Positions 36,301 to 45,485 of a stretch of 64,000 nt of DNA are shown here, piece by piece. The first letter of the stretch is position 1. Each line of letters begins with the position of its first letter. The translations under genes and the position numbers were made by a program. This stretch comes from Pseudomonadota bacterium (GTDB lineage: Bacteria; Pseudomonadota; Gammaproteobacteria; Xanthomonadales; Wenzhouxiangellaceae). Under the pieces are notes generated by a model. The model was not told where the DNA came from and searched no databases. It saw nothing but the letters and a program-made list of their open reading frames with translations. The stretch is taken from positions 310,001 to 374,000 of the forward strand of contig CP053448.1 in NCBI GenBank assembly GCA_013285445.1, given 5' to 3'.

Positions 36301-37386
36301 CAGAACGACGTCAATGTCGATCTCGACGCCTACACCGGTTCGAACAACGTCCAGGTGCGCTTCCGTTACCTCGGCGACGGCTGGGACTGGGTCTCGCAGG
36401 TCGACGACGTGGCGCTGAGCTGCAGCGGCACGCTGTCGCATACGGTGACCGCATCGGTCGGCGGGGGCAGCGGCACGATCACGCCGGCAAGCCAGTCGGT
36501 CGATCACGGCAACTCGGCCAGTTTTACCGTGACGCCGGATCCCGGCTGGTCGGTGGACACGGTCACGGGTGATACCTGCACCCCGATCGATGCCGGCGGG
36601 GGCAGCTGGACGGCGGCCAACATCACGGCGGCCTGTGCGGTGACGGCCAGCTTCCAGATCAACAGCTACACGGTGACCGCATCGGTCGGCGGGGGCAGCG
36701 GCACGATCACGCCGGCAAGCCAGTCGGTCGACCACGGCAACTCGGCCAGTTTCACCGTGACGCCGGATCCCGGCTGGTCGGTGGACACGGTCACGGGCGA
36801 TACCTGCACCCCGATCGATGCCGGCGGCGGCAGCTGGACGGCGGCCAACATCACCGCGGCCTGCGCGGTGACGGCCAGCTTCCAGATCAACAGCTACACG
36901 GTGACCGCATCGGTCGGCGGGGGCAGCGGCACGATCACGCCGGCAAGCCAGTCGGTCGACCACGGCAACTCGGCCAGTTTCACCGTGACGCCGGATCCCG
37001 GCTGGTCGGTGGACACGGTCACGGGTGATACCTGCACCCCGATCGATGCCGGCGGCGGCAGCTGGACGGCGGCCAACATCACGGCGGCCTGTGCGGTGAC
37101 GGCCAGCTTTCAGATCAGCAGCTACACGGTCACGCCGTCAGCGGCGAGTGGGGGCGGCATTCAGCCCAACGTGCCGCAAACGGTTGATCATGGCCAGACC
37201 ACGCAGTTCACCCTCGACCCCGATTCCGGCTATGGCGTGGACAGCGTCGGCGGAAGCTGTGGCGGGTCACTGGTTGGCATCGTGTTCATTACAGACCCGA
37301 TCACCGCTGACTGCACCGTTGAGGCTGGCTTCCAGGTCGTAGCCGACGAGCTGTTTGAAGACCGCTTCGAGCAGGCCGTTCCTTAA
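33367..37386 (+). CDS. secreted M36 (fungalysin-type) metalloprotease with C-terminal repeats
   Basis: This 1339-residue protein has a signal peptide (1 to about 30), a fungalysin/thermolysin-type propeptide (about 50-240) and an M36 catalytic domain (about 310-680). The zinc motif is HEYGH at 461-465 and the third ligand glutamate is in GEGWSDW (E489). A fibronectin III-like domain (about 755-860) and a jellyroll/MAM-like domain (about 865-1020) follow. Three perfect and one divergent 76-residue repeat come next, and the tail is ELFEDRFEQAVP. GAGGGA lies 6 nt before the chosen ATG; an upstream in-frame ATG lacks signal-peptide character. It lies 244 nt after the S8 protease gene in the same direction. 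Confidence 0.9.
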   Translation: MFMMSCRLASAVSGLLFVVLLTVVPGAVSASQDPDTLQGPELIAYQAAMDHVREQLPQLGLSADDIADLRISDLYTSKHNGVTHVYLHQHANGIEIHNALININVMPDGSILHSGNRAYGMLAKHGLDADPTVSARQAVELAAEAAGLTLLEPLDVVTAPAGDNRAVVFSDGGIALEPIPARLAYVPDERGQLHLAWRVEIYELSATHYWMTFIDARDGRVISSEDQVVHDRWSHGDDSETGASPTTHDAHDSQTGSRSAPLPVSGGALQSPSDGSSYRVFEMPKGHPDDGPRTLVSEPALAAASPFGWHDINGAVGAEYTITRGNNVHAYQDSNASNSSSGDEPDGTASLTFDFPLNLSQAPSQYVDAAVVNLFYWNSLHHDLSYVRGFDEAAGNFQVNNYGNGGAGGDDVRAEAQDGAGTNNANFFTPTDGSRPRMQMFIWNQTSPDRDGDLDAGIVLHEYGHGISIRQTGGPGNSSCLSNSEQAGEGWSDWQTIIYTAKSGDTGATRRGVGTYVLGQPVDGNGIRAYPYSTDMGIDPRTYADTQTAAVPHGVGSIWTAIIWEVYWNLVDQYGFNPDFYADWSQGGNLLAMQLVNDGLKLQPCSPGFVDARDAILAADQALTGGANQCLLWEGFAKRGLGFSADQGSSGSNSDNTEAFDLPASCEFGVVTPPEQTACAGDPVDYDVTLGGAWTAPVNLSAIGNPGSASFSPNPVSAPGSSILTIGSTGGEAAGVYNFDVQAADGSTTETFPLSLELFEQAPAGASPSSPANGAGGVPFRPTLSWTTAAGASDYLVEVATDAGFVNVVYSVTVPGTSHQVASALAADTEHFWRIQPLNPCGAGTLSSAFSFTTASSSLVCGGIADFESGIPGDWTVTDDSPSGNGITWTTTDATECGFANQTSGSGVAACADSDFPGSGGSPAYDTSLVTPPIDLSGVTSAAMDVGTYFQYFNDSQLNIEVWNGSGWDIAWSVNTTGQNDVNVDLDAYTGSNNVQVRFRYLGDGWDWVSQVDDVALSCSGTLSHTVTASVGGGSGTITPASQSVDHGNSASFTVTPDPGWSVDTVTGDTCTPIDAGGGSWTAANITAACAVTASFQINSYTVTASVGGGSGTITPASQSVDHGNSASFTVTPDPGWSVDTVTGDTCTPIDAGGGSWTAANITAACAVTASFQINSYTVTASVGGGSGTITPASQSVDHGNSASFTVTPDPGWSVDTVTGDTCTPIDAGGGSWTAANITAACAVTASFQISSYTVTPSAASGGGIQPNVPQTVDHGQTTQFTLDPDSGYGVDSVGGSCGGSLVGIVFITDPITADCTVEAGFQVVADELFEDRFEQAVP
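36442..37125 (+). repeat. array of three 228-bp coding repeats in the M36 protease gene
   Basis: Units begin at 36442, 36670 and 36898 with the same 228-bp period and almost the same bases as the array in the S8 gene. A fourth, strongly diverged unit follows (37126 to about 37340). The divergence of the last unit against near identity of the others points to recent homogenisation of the inner copies. Confidence 0.95.
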
Positions 37387-37394
37387 GAATCATC

Positions 37395-37426
37395 AACGGG
37401 GCCCGGTGCGCCGGGCCCCCGTTGCC
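37395..37426. terminator. strong GC hairpin after the M36 gene
   Basis: CAACGGGGCCCGG and CCGGGCCCCCGTTG form a long stem with one bulge around TGCG, starting 8 nt after the stop codon. It lies between convergent genes. There is no T-run, so it may be a transcript-end stabiliser rather than a classical intrinsic terminator. Confidence 0.4.
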
Positions 37427-37463
37427 CGGTGCGCCCAGCGCAAGGTGATTCGCAATTCTGGCG

Positions 37464-38648
37464 CTATCCGGGCAGGCCGTCGACCCGTGGTCGGGTCAGC
37501 AGAGGCCAGAACAGGACCAGATAGAGCCCGAAGCCCGCAGCCCACAGCAGGGACGATGCGCTGTAGCCAAACGCCATCAGTCCGGCCGGCCAGACAACCG
37601 GAACAAAAGCGCGCAGCACGGCGCCGGCCGCAATGCAGGCAAACAGCAGGCGGATCGGCCATCGGCAGTTCAGATCGAAACGACCGGTATGTCGCTGCCC
37701 GGCGATGGTCAGCACTGCGGCCATTGCCAGGCCGACGGTGCCGGCCGTGATCAGGTGGCGAGCATTGGCCGCACCGATGCCGCCAAACAGGTAGTCGATA
37801 CCGATCAGCGCCAGGCCCAGCGCCATCAGCCAGTAAGCCCCATAGAGCACGGCCACGTAGGTGTCGGTCAATACGCGGCCCAGGTGCCAGTCGTTGAGCA
37901 GATTGAGCACCGCGGCTGCCGCTGCCAGCGCCAGCCAGCCGGTGATGCTGTCAGGTCCCGCTGCGAACTCGACCAGGGCGAAAGCGGCAATCAGGCTCAT
38001 GGCCAGGTTGCGGCGCGGTGGACGGGCCAGGTAGCGGCGTTCCTCGTTGCGCGCAGCCAGCGCATCGTTGACGATCTGCATGGACACGCGGCTGGCCGCG
38101 GCGATGATCAGCAACATCAGCACGGCAACACTCAGATTGAGCGCGCGCATCGGGGCCATATCCAGCCAGCCGACCCAGGCCGACAGCGCAAGCGACTGGC
38201 AGCCGAGCAAGGCCAGCAGCAGATAGAAAAAGATCTGATGACGGCCATGCCGGTCAGATAGGAGCGGTCCGGCGACCAGCCCGATCAGCGCGATCAGAAA
38301 GGCGAGATTGAGCACGACCGTCGGCAGCAGACCGAAGACGCCAATCAGCCAGGCAGCACCGCGGGCGCCGAGCCAGAGCAAGACCATAGCCATCAGCAGC
38401 CTGCCTGTGATCGGCTGCGATCCGGTAAACGAGGGGACGGCGGTCAGCAGGAAACCGGCCAGACCGGCGCCGACGAAGCCGAAGATCATCTCGAAGGCAT
38501 GCCAGCCGACCGCGTTGCCTGCAGCGGTGGGCAGATAACCCGCCAGCATCAGCGCCCAGGCCAGCGTGGTCCCCACCGCGTGCAGCGCGGCCAGCAGAAA
38601 GAACGGCCGAAAGCCGTAGGTCATCAGCGTTGCGAGGCTGGCTTTCAC
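37464..38648 (-). CDS. nnrS: NnrS-family membrane protein, copy 2
   Basis: This 394-residue multi-pass membrane protein has [10 protein letters not shown] at the N-terminus and [20 protein letters not shown] followed by PSFTG, the classical NnrS core. Family members act in nitric oxide resistance and denitrification. This copy is closer to the consensus than the one at 21744-22892. It is the last gene of an operon with an ABC importer and TonB receptor, overlapping the ATPase gene by 4 nt. That operon suggests metal supply for the haem-copper protein, which is inference. Confidence 0.88.
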   Translation of the reverse strand: MKASLATLMTYGFRPFFLLAALHAVGTTLAWALMLAGYLPTAAGNAVGWHAFEMIFGFVGAGLAGFLLTAVPSFTGSQPITGRLLMAMVLLWLGARGAAWLIGVFGLLPTVVLNLAFLIALIGLVAGPLLSDRHGRHQIFFYLLLALLGCQSLALSAWVGWLDMAPMRALNLSVAVLMLLIIAAASRVSMQIVNDALAARNEERRYLARPPRRNLAMSLIAAFALVEFAAGPDSITGWLALAAAAAVLNLLNDWHLGRVLTDTYVAVLYGAYWLMALGLALIGIDYLFGGIGAANARHLITAGTVGLAMAAVLTIAGQRHTGRFDLNCRWPIRLLFACIAAGAVLRAFVPVVWPAGLMAFGYSASSLLWAAGFGLYLVLFWPLLTRPRVDGLPG

Positions 38649-39409
38649 GGGGCCAGCACGGCGTGGGCGTCGAGCGGCAGACCGAAGGCACCGGCCACGG
38701 CCGGCTCGGCCAGCAGCCCGCTCAGGTTGCGCTGGAGCCAGTCACCATCACGCTGCCGCCGCGGGCGGTCGGGGCACATACGCATCACTACCCGGCCGGG
38801 TTCGGGCGTGAGCACGACCAGTTCATCGGCCAGTCGGAGCGCTTCGCGCAGGTCGTGGGTGACCAGCAGGGCGGCGGTGCCGCGCTCGCGTAGCTCGGCC
38901 AGCAGCAGGTTCTGCAGGTCGAAGCGCAGGCCGATATCCAGCGCACTGAAGGGTTCATCGAGCAGCAGCAGATCCGGGTCGATCGCCAGCGCGCGGGCCA
39001 GGGCGACGCGCTGGCGCATGCCGCCGGACAGTTCATGCGGGTAGCGCGTCAGGGCATCTTCATTCAGGCCAACGCGCTGGCCAAGTGCACGGGCGCGGCG
39101 GCCTGCCTCGTGACGGCCGACGCCGCGAGCCTCGAGACCGAGCGCGATATTGGCTTCAGCGCGTCGCCAGGGCAGCAGGCGCGGTTCCTGGAACACGCAG
39201 GCGGGACGCTCGAACCGGCTTGTCATGCGGCCGCTCTCGGGCTCGAGCAGGCCGGCGGCAATGCGCAGCAGCGTTGTCTTGCCGCAGCCTGATGGGCCGA
39301 CCAGCGCGGCGCAGCGCCCGGCATGCAGGCACAGATCAATGTCTTCAACCACGGCCGTTGGCCCGAAGCGGTGGCCGATCTGCTCCAGACGCAGCCCGGA
39401 TTCAGGCAC
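38645..39409 (-). CDS. ABC transporter ATP-binding protein (SsuB/TauB type)
   Basis: This 254-residue ATPase has Walker [15 protein letters not shown], signature [15 protein letters not shown], Walker B LLLDEPF and the H-loop in [11 protein letters not shown]. The closest pattern is nitrate/sulfonate/taurine importers. It overlaps the permease gene by 8 nt and NnrS by 4 nt. It energises the permease encoded next to it; the substrate is not shown by the ATPase. Confidence 0.9.
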   Translation of the reverse strand: MPESGLRLEQIGHRFGPTAVVEDIDLCLHAGRCAALVGPSGCGKTTLLRIAAGLLEPESGRMTSRFERPACVFQEPRLLPWRRAEANIALGLEARGVGRHEAGRRARALGQRVGLNEDALTRYPHELSGGMRQRVALARALAIDPDLLLLDEPFSALDIGLRFDLQNLLLAELRERGTAALLVTHDLREALRLADELVVLTPEPGRVVMRMCPDRPRRQRDGDWLQRNLSGLLAEPAVAGAFGLPLDAHAVLAP

Positions 39410-40202
39410 CTCCCGAGCCCTCGCGCCAGGTCTCGAGGCGGCGCTTGACCGGCTCGAGCAGCAGGTATTCCGTCATCAGCAGAAGCGCCACCACGCTGAT
39501 GACCCAGGCCATGGCCGAAGCCATGTCGAGCTGGGTTCGCGCCACAGCCAGGCCCGCGCCAACGCCGTCGGGTGTGGTCAGAAGTTCGGCCATGACCACG
39601 ACCTTCCAGGCGATGCCCAGGGCGCTGATCCAGGCCGGAAACAGGTAAGACAGAATATGCGGCAGGCTGACGGTGACAAAGCGCCGCGCGGCCGGGAGCC
39701 GATAGGCGCGGGCCATTTCCGCCAGGCCACCGTCCAGTGTGCGTGCGCCCTGCAGGGCGCCGATGAAGACCAGGGGGCCGGTGGCGATCAGCACAACGAA
39801 GATCGGCGAGGCGTCGGTTGCGCCGAACCAGATCAGCGCCAGCACCACCCAGGCAATCGGCGGAGTGCCCATCAGCACGGTGACCAGCGGCCGGGTCAGA
39901 ACTGCCGCCGTCACGGACAGGCCGGCGACGATGCCGGCGGCCGAGCCGATGACGATGGCGAGGCCGAAGCCGCTCAGCGCTCGCCGCGCGGTGGTCAGCA
40001 GGGCTTCGCCGAGGACTGCATCCTGCCACAGTACGCCGAGCGCCCGGATGCTGGCCAGCGGCGAGGGCAGGATGAGATCCCCGTAGACCCGGTTGCCGGC
40101 GTCCCAGAGCGCAAACAGCGCCAGCAGGCTGGCGATCGCGCCCCAGCCGCTCCAGAGATAGTGAAAGATCGCGGCGAGCCGCGCCCGCGGGCCTGCGGTC
40201 AT
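39402..40202 (-). CDS. ABC transporter permease (SsuC/TauC type)
   Basis: This 266-residue inner-membrane protein has about six membrane segments and the ATPase-contact EAA loop, seen as [20 protein letters not shown]. It pairs with the preceding solute-binding protein and the following ATPase by 4-nt and 8-nt overlaps. The family handles sulfonates, nitrate, thiamine precursors and related small solutes; here a metal-chelate role has been considered because of the TonB partner. Confidence 0.88.
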   Translation of the reverse strand: MTAGPRARLAAIFHYLWSGWGAIASLLALFALWDAGNRVYGDLILPSPLASIRALGVLWQDAVLGEALLTTARRALSGFGLAIVIGSAAGIVAGLSVTAAVLTRPLVTVLMGTPPIAWVVLALIWFGATDASPIFVVLIATGPLVFIGALQGARTLDGGLAEMARAYRLPAARRFVTVSLPHILSYLFPAWISALGIAWKVVVMAELLTTPDGVGAGLAVARTQLDMASAMAWVISVVALLLMTEYLLLEPVKRRLETWREGSGGA

Positions 40203-41215
40203 GGCTCGGGCGGGCGCGGCGTGAAGTAGAATCCGTTGTCGGGCAGTCGACCGCCGATCAGGGCCGGACTGCGCTGTTCGAGGATTCGGTAGAAGAACTC
40301 CAGCGCCTCGCGCGCCTCGGTCGCGGCCACCGCTTCGAGCCGGCTGTGGGTGATGGCCTCGACCGCGGCGGTCTCGGTGAGCATGGGCAGCGCTGCAACG
40401 ATCTGTCCGGCGGCACGTCCCGGGTCGGCGAGCAGGCGTTCAAGTGCGTCGGCATAGGCATTTGCAAAGGCCTCGATGACCGGCTCGGGCAGCGGGCCGA
40501 CCGCGACAATGCCGGCCTGCGGAATGCGTGCATCACGCTCGAAGGCTGTCGCCCAGGCCGACTGCAGATCGATGGCGCGGTGCAGATCCGGAGCGATCAG
40601 TCCGGTCATGCCGCTGGCCGTTTTTTCCAGCGCCATGGATGCGGCCGGCTCGCTGAGGACGGCGTGGCTGGCGCGGCGCATGATGATCAGCTGCATCGCG
40701 TCCATCGGGCTGGCGACGTAGCGCAGGCGAACGTCACTGCGGACATCCAGCCCGTTTCGGGCCAGCAGCTCACCGAGAATGATGTCAGGCATGTCGCCAC
40801 GGAAGGGCACCACGATTTCCGCTCCGGCCAGATCCTCGAGCCGGGCGATGTCAGGGTCGCGCGACAGTAGCCACAGCAGGCCCCAGGCCGATATGTTGAC
40901 CAGCCTGATCTCGACGCCGCGGTTGTAGAGGTTGGCTGCCACGTTGCTCGGCAGGGCGACCAGGTCGACCTCATCGCGCAGGATCAGCGCCCGCACCTGG
41001 TCGGGGTCGCGCCAGGATACGAACTCCACTCGCCGGGCCAGCGCATCGAGCGCGCCGGACTCGACCAGTTCGATCAGCGGGTAGCTGACCGCGGCCGGCG
41101 GGCCGGCAACGGTCAGACGTTCCAGTCGTTGATCATCGGCAGCGAGGGCGGCCGTCGCCAGGCACAGCCACAGCGCAATCAGTGCCGCAACGTGACTTCG
41201 GCGCCGCCTGTCCAT
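40199..41215 (-). CDS. ABC transporter periplasmic substrate-binding protein
   Basis: The protein has 338 residues with a signal peptide (MDRRRRSHVAALIALWLCLA to AALA). The mature protein has an SsuA/NMT1-like fold pattern (VAGPPAAVSYPLIELVESGA; DEVDLVALPSNVAANLYNRG). It sits between the TonB receptor and permease genes, 3 nt after the receptor. No feature reveals the ligand; the combination with a TonB receptor suggests something imported across both membranes. Confidence 0.85.
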   Translation of the reverse strand: MDRRRRSHVAALIALWLCLATAALAADDQRLERLTVAGPPAAVSYPLIELVESGALDALARRVEFVSWRDPDQVRALILRDEVDLVALPSNVAANLYNRGVEIRLVNISAWGLLWLLSRDPDIARLEDLAGAEIVVPFRGDMPDIILGELLARNGLDVRSDVRLRYVASPMDAMQLIIMRRASHAVLSEPAASMALEKTASGMTGLIAPDLHRAIDLQSAWATAFERDARIPQAGIVAVGPLPEPVIEAFANAYADALERLLADPGRAAGQIVAALPMLTETAAVEAITHSRLEAVAATEAREALEFFYRILEQRSPALIGGRLPDNGFYFTPRPPEP

Positions 41216-41218
41216 GGC

Positions 41219-43486
41219 CTACCAGCGCCAGCGCAGCTCGATGCTGACGCTGCGGCCGGTGCCCGGCAGGAAGCTGGTGACCTGCTCCGGACCGGCGTTG
41301 GGCGGAGCCGGGTCGGGAACCCGCTCGCGGATCAGGTAGCTCGAAGCGTACTCGCGGTCGGTCAGGTTGCGCGCATCGACGATCACGGCCCAGGGCCGGT
41401 TGGCCGGCTGGAAACCGGCGGTCAGCCCGAGCAGCGCGTAGCTGTCCTGGTCCAGCGTGTTGGCGTGATCGGTCGGCGTGTCCTCGGGCAGCCAGCGCAG
41501 GTTCGGCGCGAAAAAAAGCCCGGACGGATGACTGTAGCGCAGCTCCGACTGTATCCGGTGGCGGGGCACGCCGGCGATCTGGTTGCCGTCGAACTCGCCA
41601 CCGTCGAAGAAGAAATCCGAAAACTCGTAGACGAACTGGACGTCCAGCCGATCGCCGCTGCCGGTCAGATCACTGACCAGACGGCGCTTCAGGCCCAGCT
41701 CGACGCCGCGGTGAATGGTGTTGTCTTCGTAGTTGCTGGTCACGCCAACGCCGCCGAAGAAGGCTGCGCTGGTGAGCAGCTCGTCGGTGACGCGGCTCCA
41801 GTAGACGCTGAGGTCCCACTCAAGCGCGTCGCGGCGGCCGCGGCTGCCCAGTTCCACCGTCAAGGCACGCTGCTCGTCGAGAACGGCGATGCCGAAGTCG
41901 TCGGGTCCCTGGTTGGGGTTGCCGCCGGTCGGCTGCAGCAGCTCGAGAAACGTGGGCGGCTCGAGGCTCTGACTGAGATTGGCGTAGATTTGCGTTGTTG
42001 CATCGAGATCGAGTACTGCCCCCAGGCGCCCGTTGAGACCGCGGTAGGTCTGGTTGGCCGTAACCGGACCGGTCGCGAAGCGCGTGTACTGGTCCGGTCC
42101 CGCATTGTAGCGTGGTCGATTGTCGAGCGCACCGAAACGCTCGTCAATGTCGCGCCTGGCGTGAATGCCCTGGGCGGCGGCGCTGATCGTCCAGCGCTGT
42201 CCGACAGGATGGTCGTATTGAACGAATGCAATGGTGTCCTGGGCGGTGAGGTCATTGCGGGCAAACTCCAGTCCGCGCTGGCCGCGTTCATTGGCGAAAT
42301 AGCGCCGGTCGATTTCGCCGTAGACCGCGTTGACGCCAATCTCCAGTCGCCCGGGCAGCACGGCGCCACCGGTCTGGTAGCTGAGCGCCAGCGCCAGGTC
42401 GTCACTGAGGCTTTCACGGACCGTGTTGGGTGACCCGAAGACATCATCACCGTCCATGTAGGACAGGCCGAGCGTCCAGACACCGCGCTCGCCGATCAGC
42501 GTGGATCGGCTGCCGATCCGGGCGAAGCTGGCCGCGCGCCAGGGCTGGTCGCGCACCACGTTGGGCCCGACGCTGATGGTGCCGGTCTGGGGGCCTGGGG
42601 GCGGCGGCTGAATGCCGCGGTTGACCTGGCGCGGGTCAGCCCGAAGCTGAGCCCGGTTGAGCGGTCCGGGAATGTCGAAGTCGACATCGCTGAAATCGAC
42701 GTACAAACGGGTTTCTGCACGGTCGCTGTGGCGACGACCGGCATTGAAACTGATCGCGCTTTGCTCCCCTTCATTGTGCTCGCGAAAACCGTCCCGCCGA
42801 TTGTGCAGCGCGGTGACATGGATATCGGAGCGGTCGAATGAAGCGCCATGGCTGACGCGCGCACTCAGTTCATCGAAGCTGCCCGCGCCCACCGACAGGG
42901 TTCCGCCGGGATCGGTATGCCCGGTCGGCGAGACGAAATTGATCGCGCCGCCCAGCGTGGTCCCGCCTAAGGTTACGGCGTTGGCGCCGCGATACACGGC
43001 GATATGCCGGGCGGTTTGCGGCACCACCGCCCCGATCACGTAGGAACCGTCGGCCAGGTTGAGCGGCAGGCCGTCGCGCATGAGACGCACGCCGCGTGCC
43101 TGCGGGTTGGACTGGATGCCGGAGCCGCGAATGTTCAGTCGCGGCTGGTCGTTGCCGCCAAAGAAAGACTGCACGACCAGGCCGGGCTGGAAGCTGAAGG
43201 CGTCTTCGAGCGTCTGCGTGCGCCGCGACCGATCGCGCAAATCGATGAGATTGGTTCCGCCCGGGATGCGCCGTAACGCCGCCTGGTCGTCGCTGTAGCC
43301 GGGCTGGGTCAGAGACGACCGGATCCGAAACACCTGGATCGGATCGAGCACCAGAAGCGGCGTTGTTTCAGGCGGAGGCGATGACGCGGCATCATCAGGG
43401 TTCGATGCGGTTTGGGCCATGGCGAAAAGGGGCAGGCTCAGGGCCAGCAGGGCCAGGCCGTGTCGGCGGCGCTCAATCGTCTTCAT
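41219..43486 (-). CDS. TonB-dependent outer-membrane receptor (FecA-like)
   Basis: This 755-residue protein has a signal peptide (to about FAMAQ), a TonB-box-like stretch, a plug domain (about 70-190 with LNIRGSGIQSNPQARGVRL) and a 22-strand barrel region ending in IELRWRW, with the aromatic terminal residue typical of outer-membrane proteins. It probably imports an iron or copper chelate or another scarce nutrient. The promoter in front has a Fur-like sequence, suggesting iron control. It is the first gene of an operon with an ABC importer and NnrS. Confidence 0.9.
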   Translation of the reverse strand: MKTIERRRHGLALLALSLPLFAMAQTASNPDDAASSPPPETTPLLVLDPIQVFRIRSSLTQPGYSDDQAALRRIPGGTNLIDLRDRSRRTQTLEDAFSFQPGLVVQSFFGGNDQPRLNIRGSGIQSNPQARGVRLMRDGLPLNLADGSYVIGAVVPQTARHIAVYRGANAVTLGGTTLGGAINFVSPTGHTDPGGTLSVGAGSFDELSARVSHGASFDRSDIHVTALHNRRDGFREHNEGEQSAISFNAGRRHSDRAETRLYVDFSDVDFDIPGPLNRAQLRADPRQVNRGIQPPPPGPQTGTISVGPNVVRDQPWRAASFARIGSRSTLIGERGVWTLGLSYMDGDDVFGSPNTVRESLSDDLALALSYQTGGAVLPGRLEIGVNAVYGEIDRRYFANERGQRGLEFARNDLTAQDTIAFVQYDHPVGQRWTISAAAQGIHARRDIDERFGALDNRPRYNAGPDQYTRFATGPVTANQTYRGLNGRLGAVLDLDATTQIYANLSQSLEPPTFLELLQPTGGNPNQGPDDFGIAVLDEQRALTVELGSRGRRDALEWDLSVYWSRVTDELLTSAAFFGGVGVTSNYEDNTIHRGVELGLKRRLVSDLTGSGDRLDVQFVYEFSDFFFDGGEFDGNQIAGVPRHRIQSELRYSHPSGLFFAPNLRWLPEDTPTDHANTLDQDSYALLGLTAGFQPANRPWAVIVDARNLTDREYASSYLIRERVPDPAPPNAGPEQVTSFLPGTGRSVSIELRWRW

Positions 43487-43538
43487 TTCCGTTGCCTCTT
43501 TAACCCGTTCGGGGTTATGAATGGTAGCTAGACAACGA

Positions 43539-43567
43539 ATGATAATGAGTCGCAGTTAACTTTGCAA
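43539..43567 (-). promoter_or_regulatory. promoter with Fur-like element before the TonB receptor operon
   Basis: Minus-strand TTGCAA (43567-43562) and TATCAT (43544-43539) are spaced 17 nt. Overlapping the -10 region is AATGATAATGAG (plus strand 43538-43549), resembling the first half of the Fur box GATAATGAT. The second half-site is weak, so Fur control is likely but not certain. Confidence 0.5.
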
Positions 43568-43638
43568 TATACTGTTGGCATCTTTATTGATGCGCCACGC
43601 CCGATTCCCGCGGTTGTCGCGCCGTTGCGCGGGGCATC

Positions 43639-43962
43639 CTACCGTTCAAGATGCTGCAGCTTGCCGGGGACGTCTTCCCACTGCCCGGCGTCGTCGGGTG
43701 GGGGCTTCATCTCGGTAATCACCGGCCACTGCCGGGCCAGTTCGGCATTGATTTCCAGAAACTGGCGCTGGTCATCGGGCACATCGTCTTCAGGGTAGAT
43801 CGCCTGTACCGGGCATTCGGGCTCGCACAAGGTGCAGTCGATACATTCGTCCGGGTCGATGACCAGAAAATTCGGTCCTTCATGGAAGCAGTCGACCGGA
43901 CAGACTTCCACACAATCGGTATATTTGCACTTGATGCAGTTTTCGGTGACGACAAATGTCAT
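43639..43962 (-). CDS. fdxA: 7Fe ferredoxin (3Fe-4S/4Fe-4S)
   Basis: This 107-residue ferredoxin of FdxA type has [18 protein letters not shown] near the N-terminus and [16 protein letters not shown]. The first site has the spacing that binds a [3Fe-4S] cluster. A C-terminal extension of about 45 residues is normal for the family. It is a monocistronic gene adjacent to, but not overlapping, the TonB receptor promoter region. Its partners are unknown. Confidence 0.92.
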   Translation of the reverse strand: MTFVVTENCIKCKYTDCVEVCPVDCFHEGPNFLVIDPDECIDCTLCEPECPVQAIYPEDDVPDDQRQFLEINAELARQWPVITEMKPPPDDAGQWEDVPGKLQHLER

Positions 43963-44037
43963 GGGCAGCGGGTCTCACAGTCGACAGCGGTGCCTGAATC
44001 ATAACATGTATATTGAATGCATGTATGGGCCGAAGTC

Positions 44038-45483
44038 ATGGCGATAGGCGGGTCTTCGACGGATCACCTGCTCAGGTGCCTTCGGCATCGACTGGGGGCG
44101 GGTGCGGTTCTGGAGCCCGGCAGCGAGGCGATCGAGCGATACCTGCGTGAACCGCGCGCGCGCTTCGGCGAGATGCCGCTTGCCGTGGTCCGACCGGCCG
44201 ATACCGGCCAGGTCGAGGAGGTGGTGCATCTGTGCCGTGACCGGGGCGTGCCGATGGTGCCGCAGGGGGGTCGCACCGGCACGGTGGGGGGTGGGGTTCC
44301 GGCCAGTGCCGGACGCGAGGTGATTGTCAGTCTCGGGCGCATGAATCGCATTCGCGCCGTCGACAGGGCGGGTGCCTGCATCGAGGTTGAGGCCGGCTGC
44401 AGCCTTTCAACGCTTTGCCGTGCAGCCGAGCAGATCGGGCTGGTGTTTCCGGTAAGCCTGGCGTCGGAAGGCAGCGCCACCATCGGCGGCAACATCGCGA
44501 CCAATGCCGGCGGACATCTGACGCTGCGTTACGGCAACATGCGAAGTCAGGTGCTCGGACTGGAGGCCGTGCTCGCGGACGGTCGGCGCTACGATGGGCT
44601 GAAGGCGTTGCGCAAGGACAATACCGGCTATGCGATCGACCAGCTGCTGATCGGCAGCGAAGGCACGCTGGGCATCGTGACCGCCGCGGTCCTCGCCCTG
44701 CAGCCGGCAGCCAGCCAGTCCGTGACCGTCATGGCAGCAGTCGAGTCGCTGCCGGCTGCAGTCGGGCTGCTGGGGGAGTTGCGCGCGGGGCTGGGTGAGA
44801 CCCTGTCGGCCTTCGAGCTGATTCCCCGTCAGGCCATGGACTTCGTGCTCGCGTACCTGCCGGATGCCTCTGATCCCTTTGACCGCCGGCACAACTGGTA
44901 TGTGCTGATCCAGGCCGATACCGCAATTCGCGGCGACTGGCTGCAGACAGCGGCGCTCGAGGTGTTCGAGCGCAGCCGGCAGCAGGGCCTGATCCTGGCG
45001 CTGGTCGCGGCGACCGGAGGACGCCAGTCCGTGGCGCTATGGCGTCTGCGTGAAGCGATTTCCCCGGCCCAGACGCTGGGCGGCGTGAGTCTGAAGCATG
45101 ACATATCGCTACCCGTCCACGCCCTGGCGGAATTTTACGAGGCGGCTGTTCGGGCGTTGACGGAGGCCATTCCGGGCCTTCGCCCCTGCGTGTTCGGTCA
45201 TCTCGGCGATGGCAATCTGCACTTCAATCTGAGTCAGCCCGAGGCGATGGACGCCGAGGCTTTCCGGGCCCTGGAGCCGCTGTGCAACCGGATCGTGTTC
45301 GATCTGGTCGCCCGGTATCGCGGCTCGATCGCCGCCGAGCACGGCATCGGGGTGCTGCGGCGTGATCAGCTGGGCCGCTATATCGATCCGGGCAAGCTGC
45401 AGGCGATGCGCCAGATCAAGGCGGCGCTCGACCCCGATGGGCTATTCAATCCCGGCAAACTGCTGGCGCCGGAAGCGGGCTGA
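44038..45483 (+). CDS. FAD-binding oxidoreductase, GlcD/D-2-hydroxyacid dehydrogenase type
   Basis: This 481-residue flavoprotein has the FAD-binding domain (about 40-215; VPQGGRTGTVGGGVPAS, GSATIGGNIATNAGG, YGNMRSQVLG) and the C-terminal FAD-linked oxidase domain (HLGDGNLHFNLS, AAEHGIGVLRRD). The family oxidises D-lactate, glycolate or D-2-hydroxyglutarate. ATG 44038 is preferred over 44017 because the latter lies in an AT-rich promoter-like tract. The degraded amino-acid dehydrogenase remnant follows 2 nt later. The substrate is undetermined. Confidence 0.85.
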   Translation: MAIGGSSTDHLLRCLRHRLGAGAVLEPGSEAIERYLREPRARFGEMPLAVVRPADTGQVEEVVHLCRDRGVPMVPQGGRTGTVGGGVPASAGREVIVSLGRMNRIRAVDRAGACIEVEAGCSLSTLCRAAEQIGLVFPVSLASEGSATIGGNIATNAGGHLTLRYGNMRSQVLGLEAVLADGRRYDGLKALRKDNTGYAIDQLLIGSEGTLGIVTAAVLALQPAASQSVTVMAAVESLPAAVGLLGELRAGLGETLSAFELIPRQAMDFVLAYLPDASDPFDRRHNWYVLIQADTAIRGDWLQTAALEVFERSRQQGLILALVAATGGRQSVALWRLREAISPAQTLGGVSLKHDISLPVHALAEFYEAAVRALTEAIPGLRPCVFGHLGDGNLHFNLSQPEAMDAEAFRALEPLCNRIVFDLVARYRGSIAAEHGIGVLRRDQLGRYIDPGKLQAMRQIKAALDPDGLFNPGKLLAPEAG

Positions 45484-45485
45484 GC

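Noticed and set aside
36121..36963. Minus-strand open frame opposite the M36 repeats
   Set aside because: Same effect as in the S8 gene; an identical shadow translation appears in both arrays.
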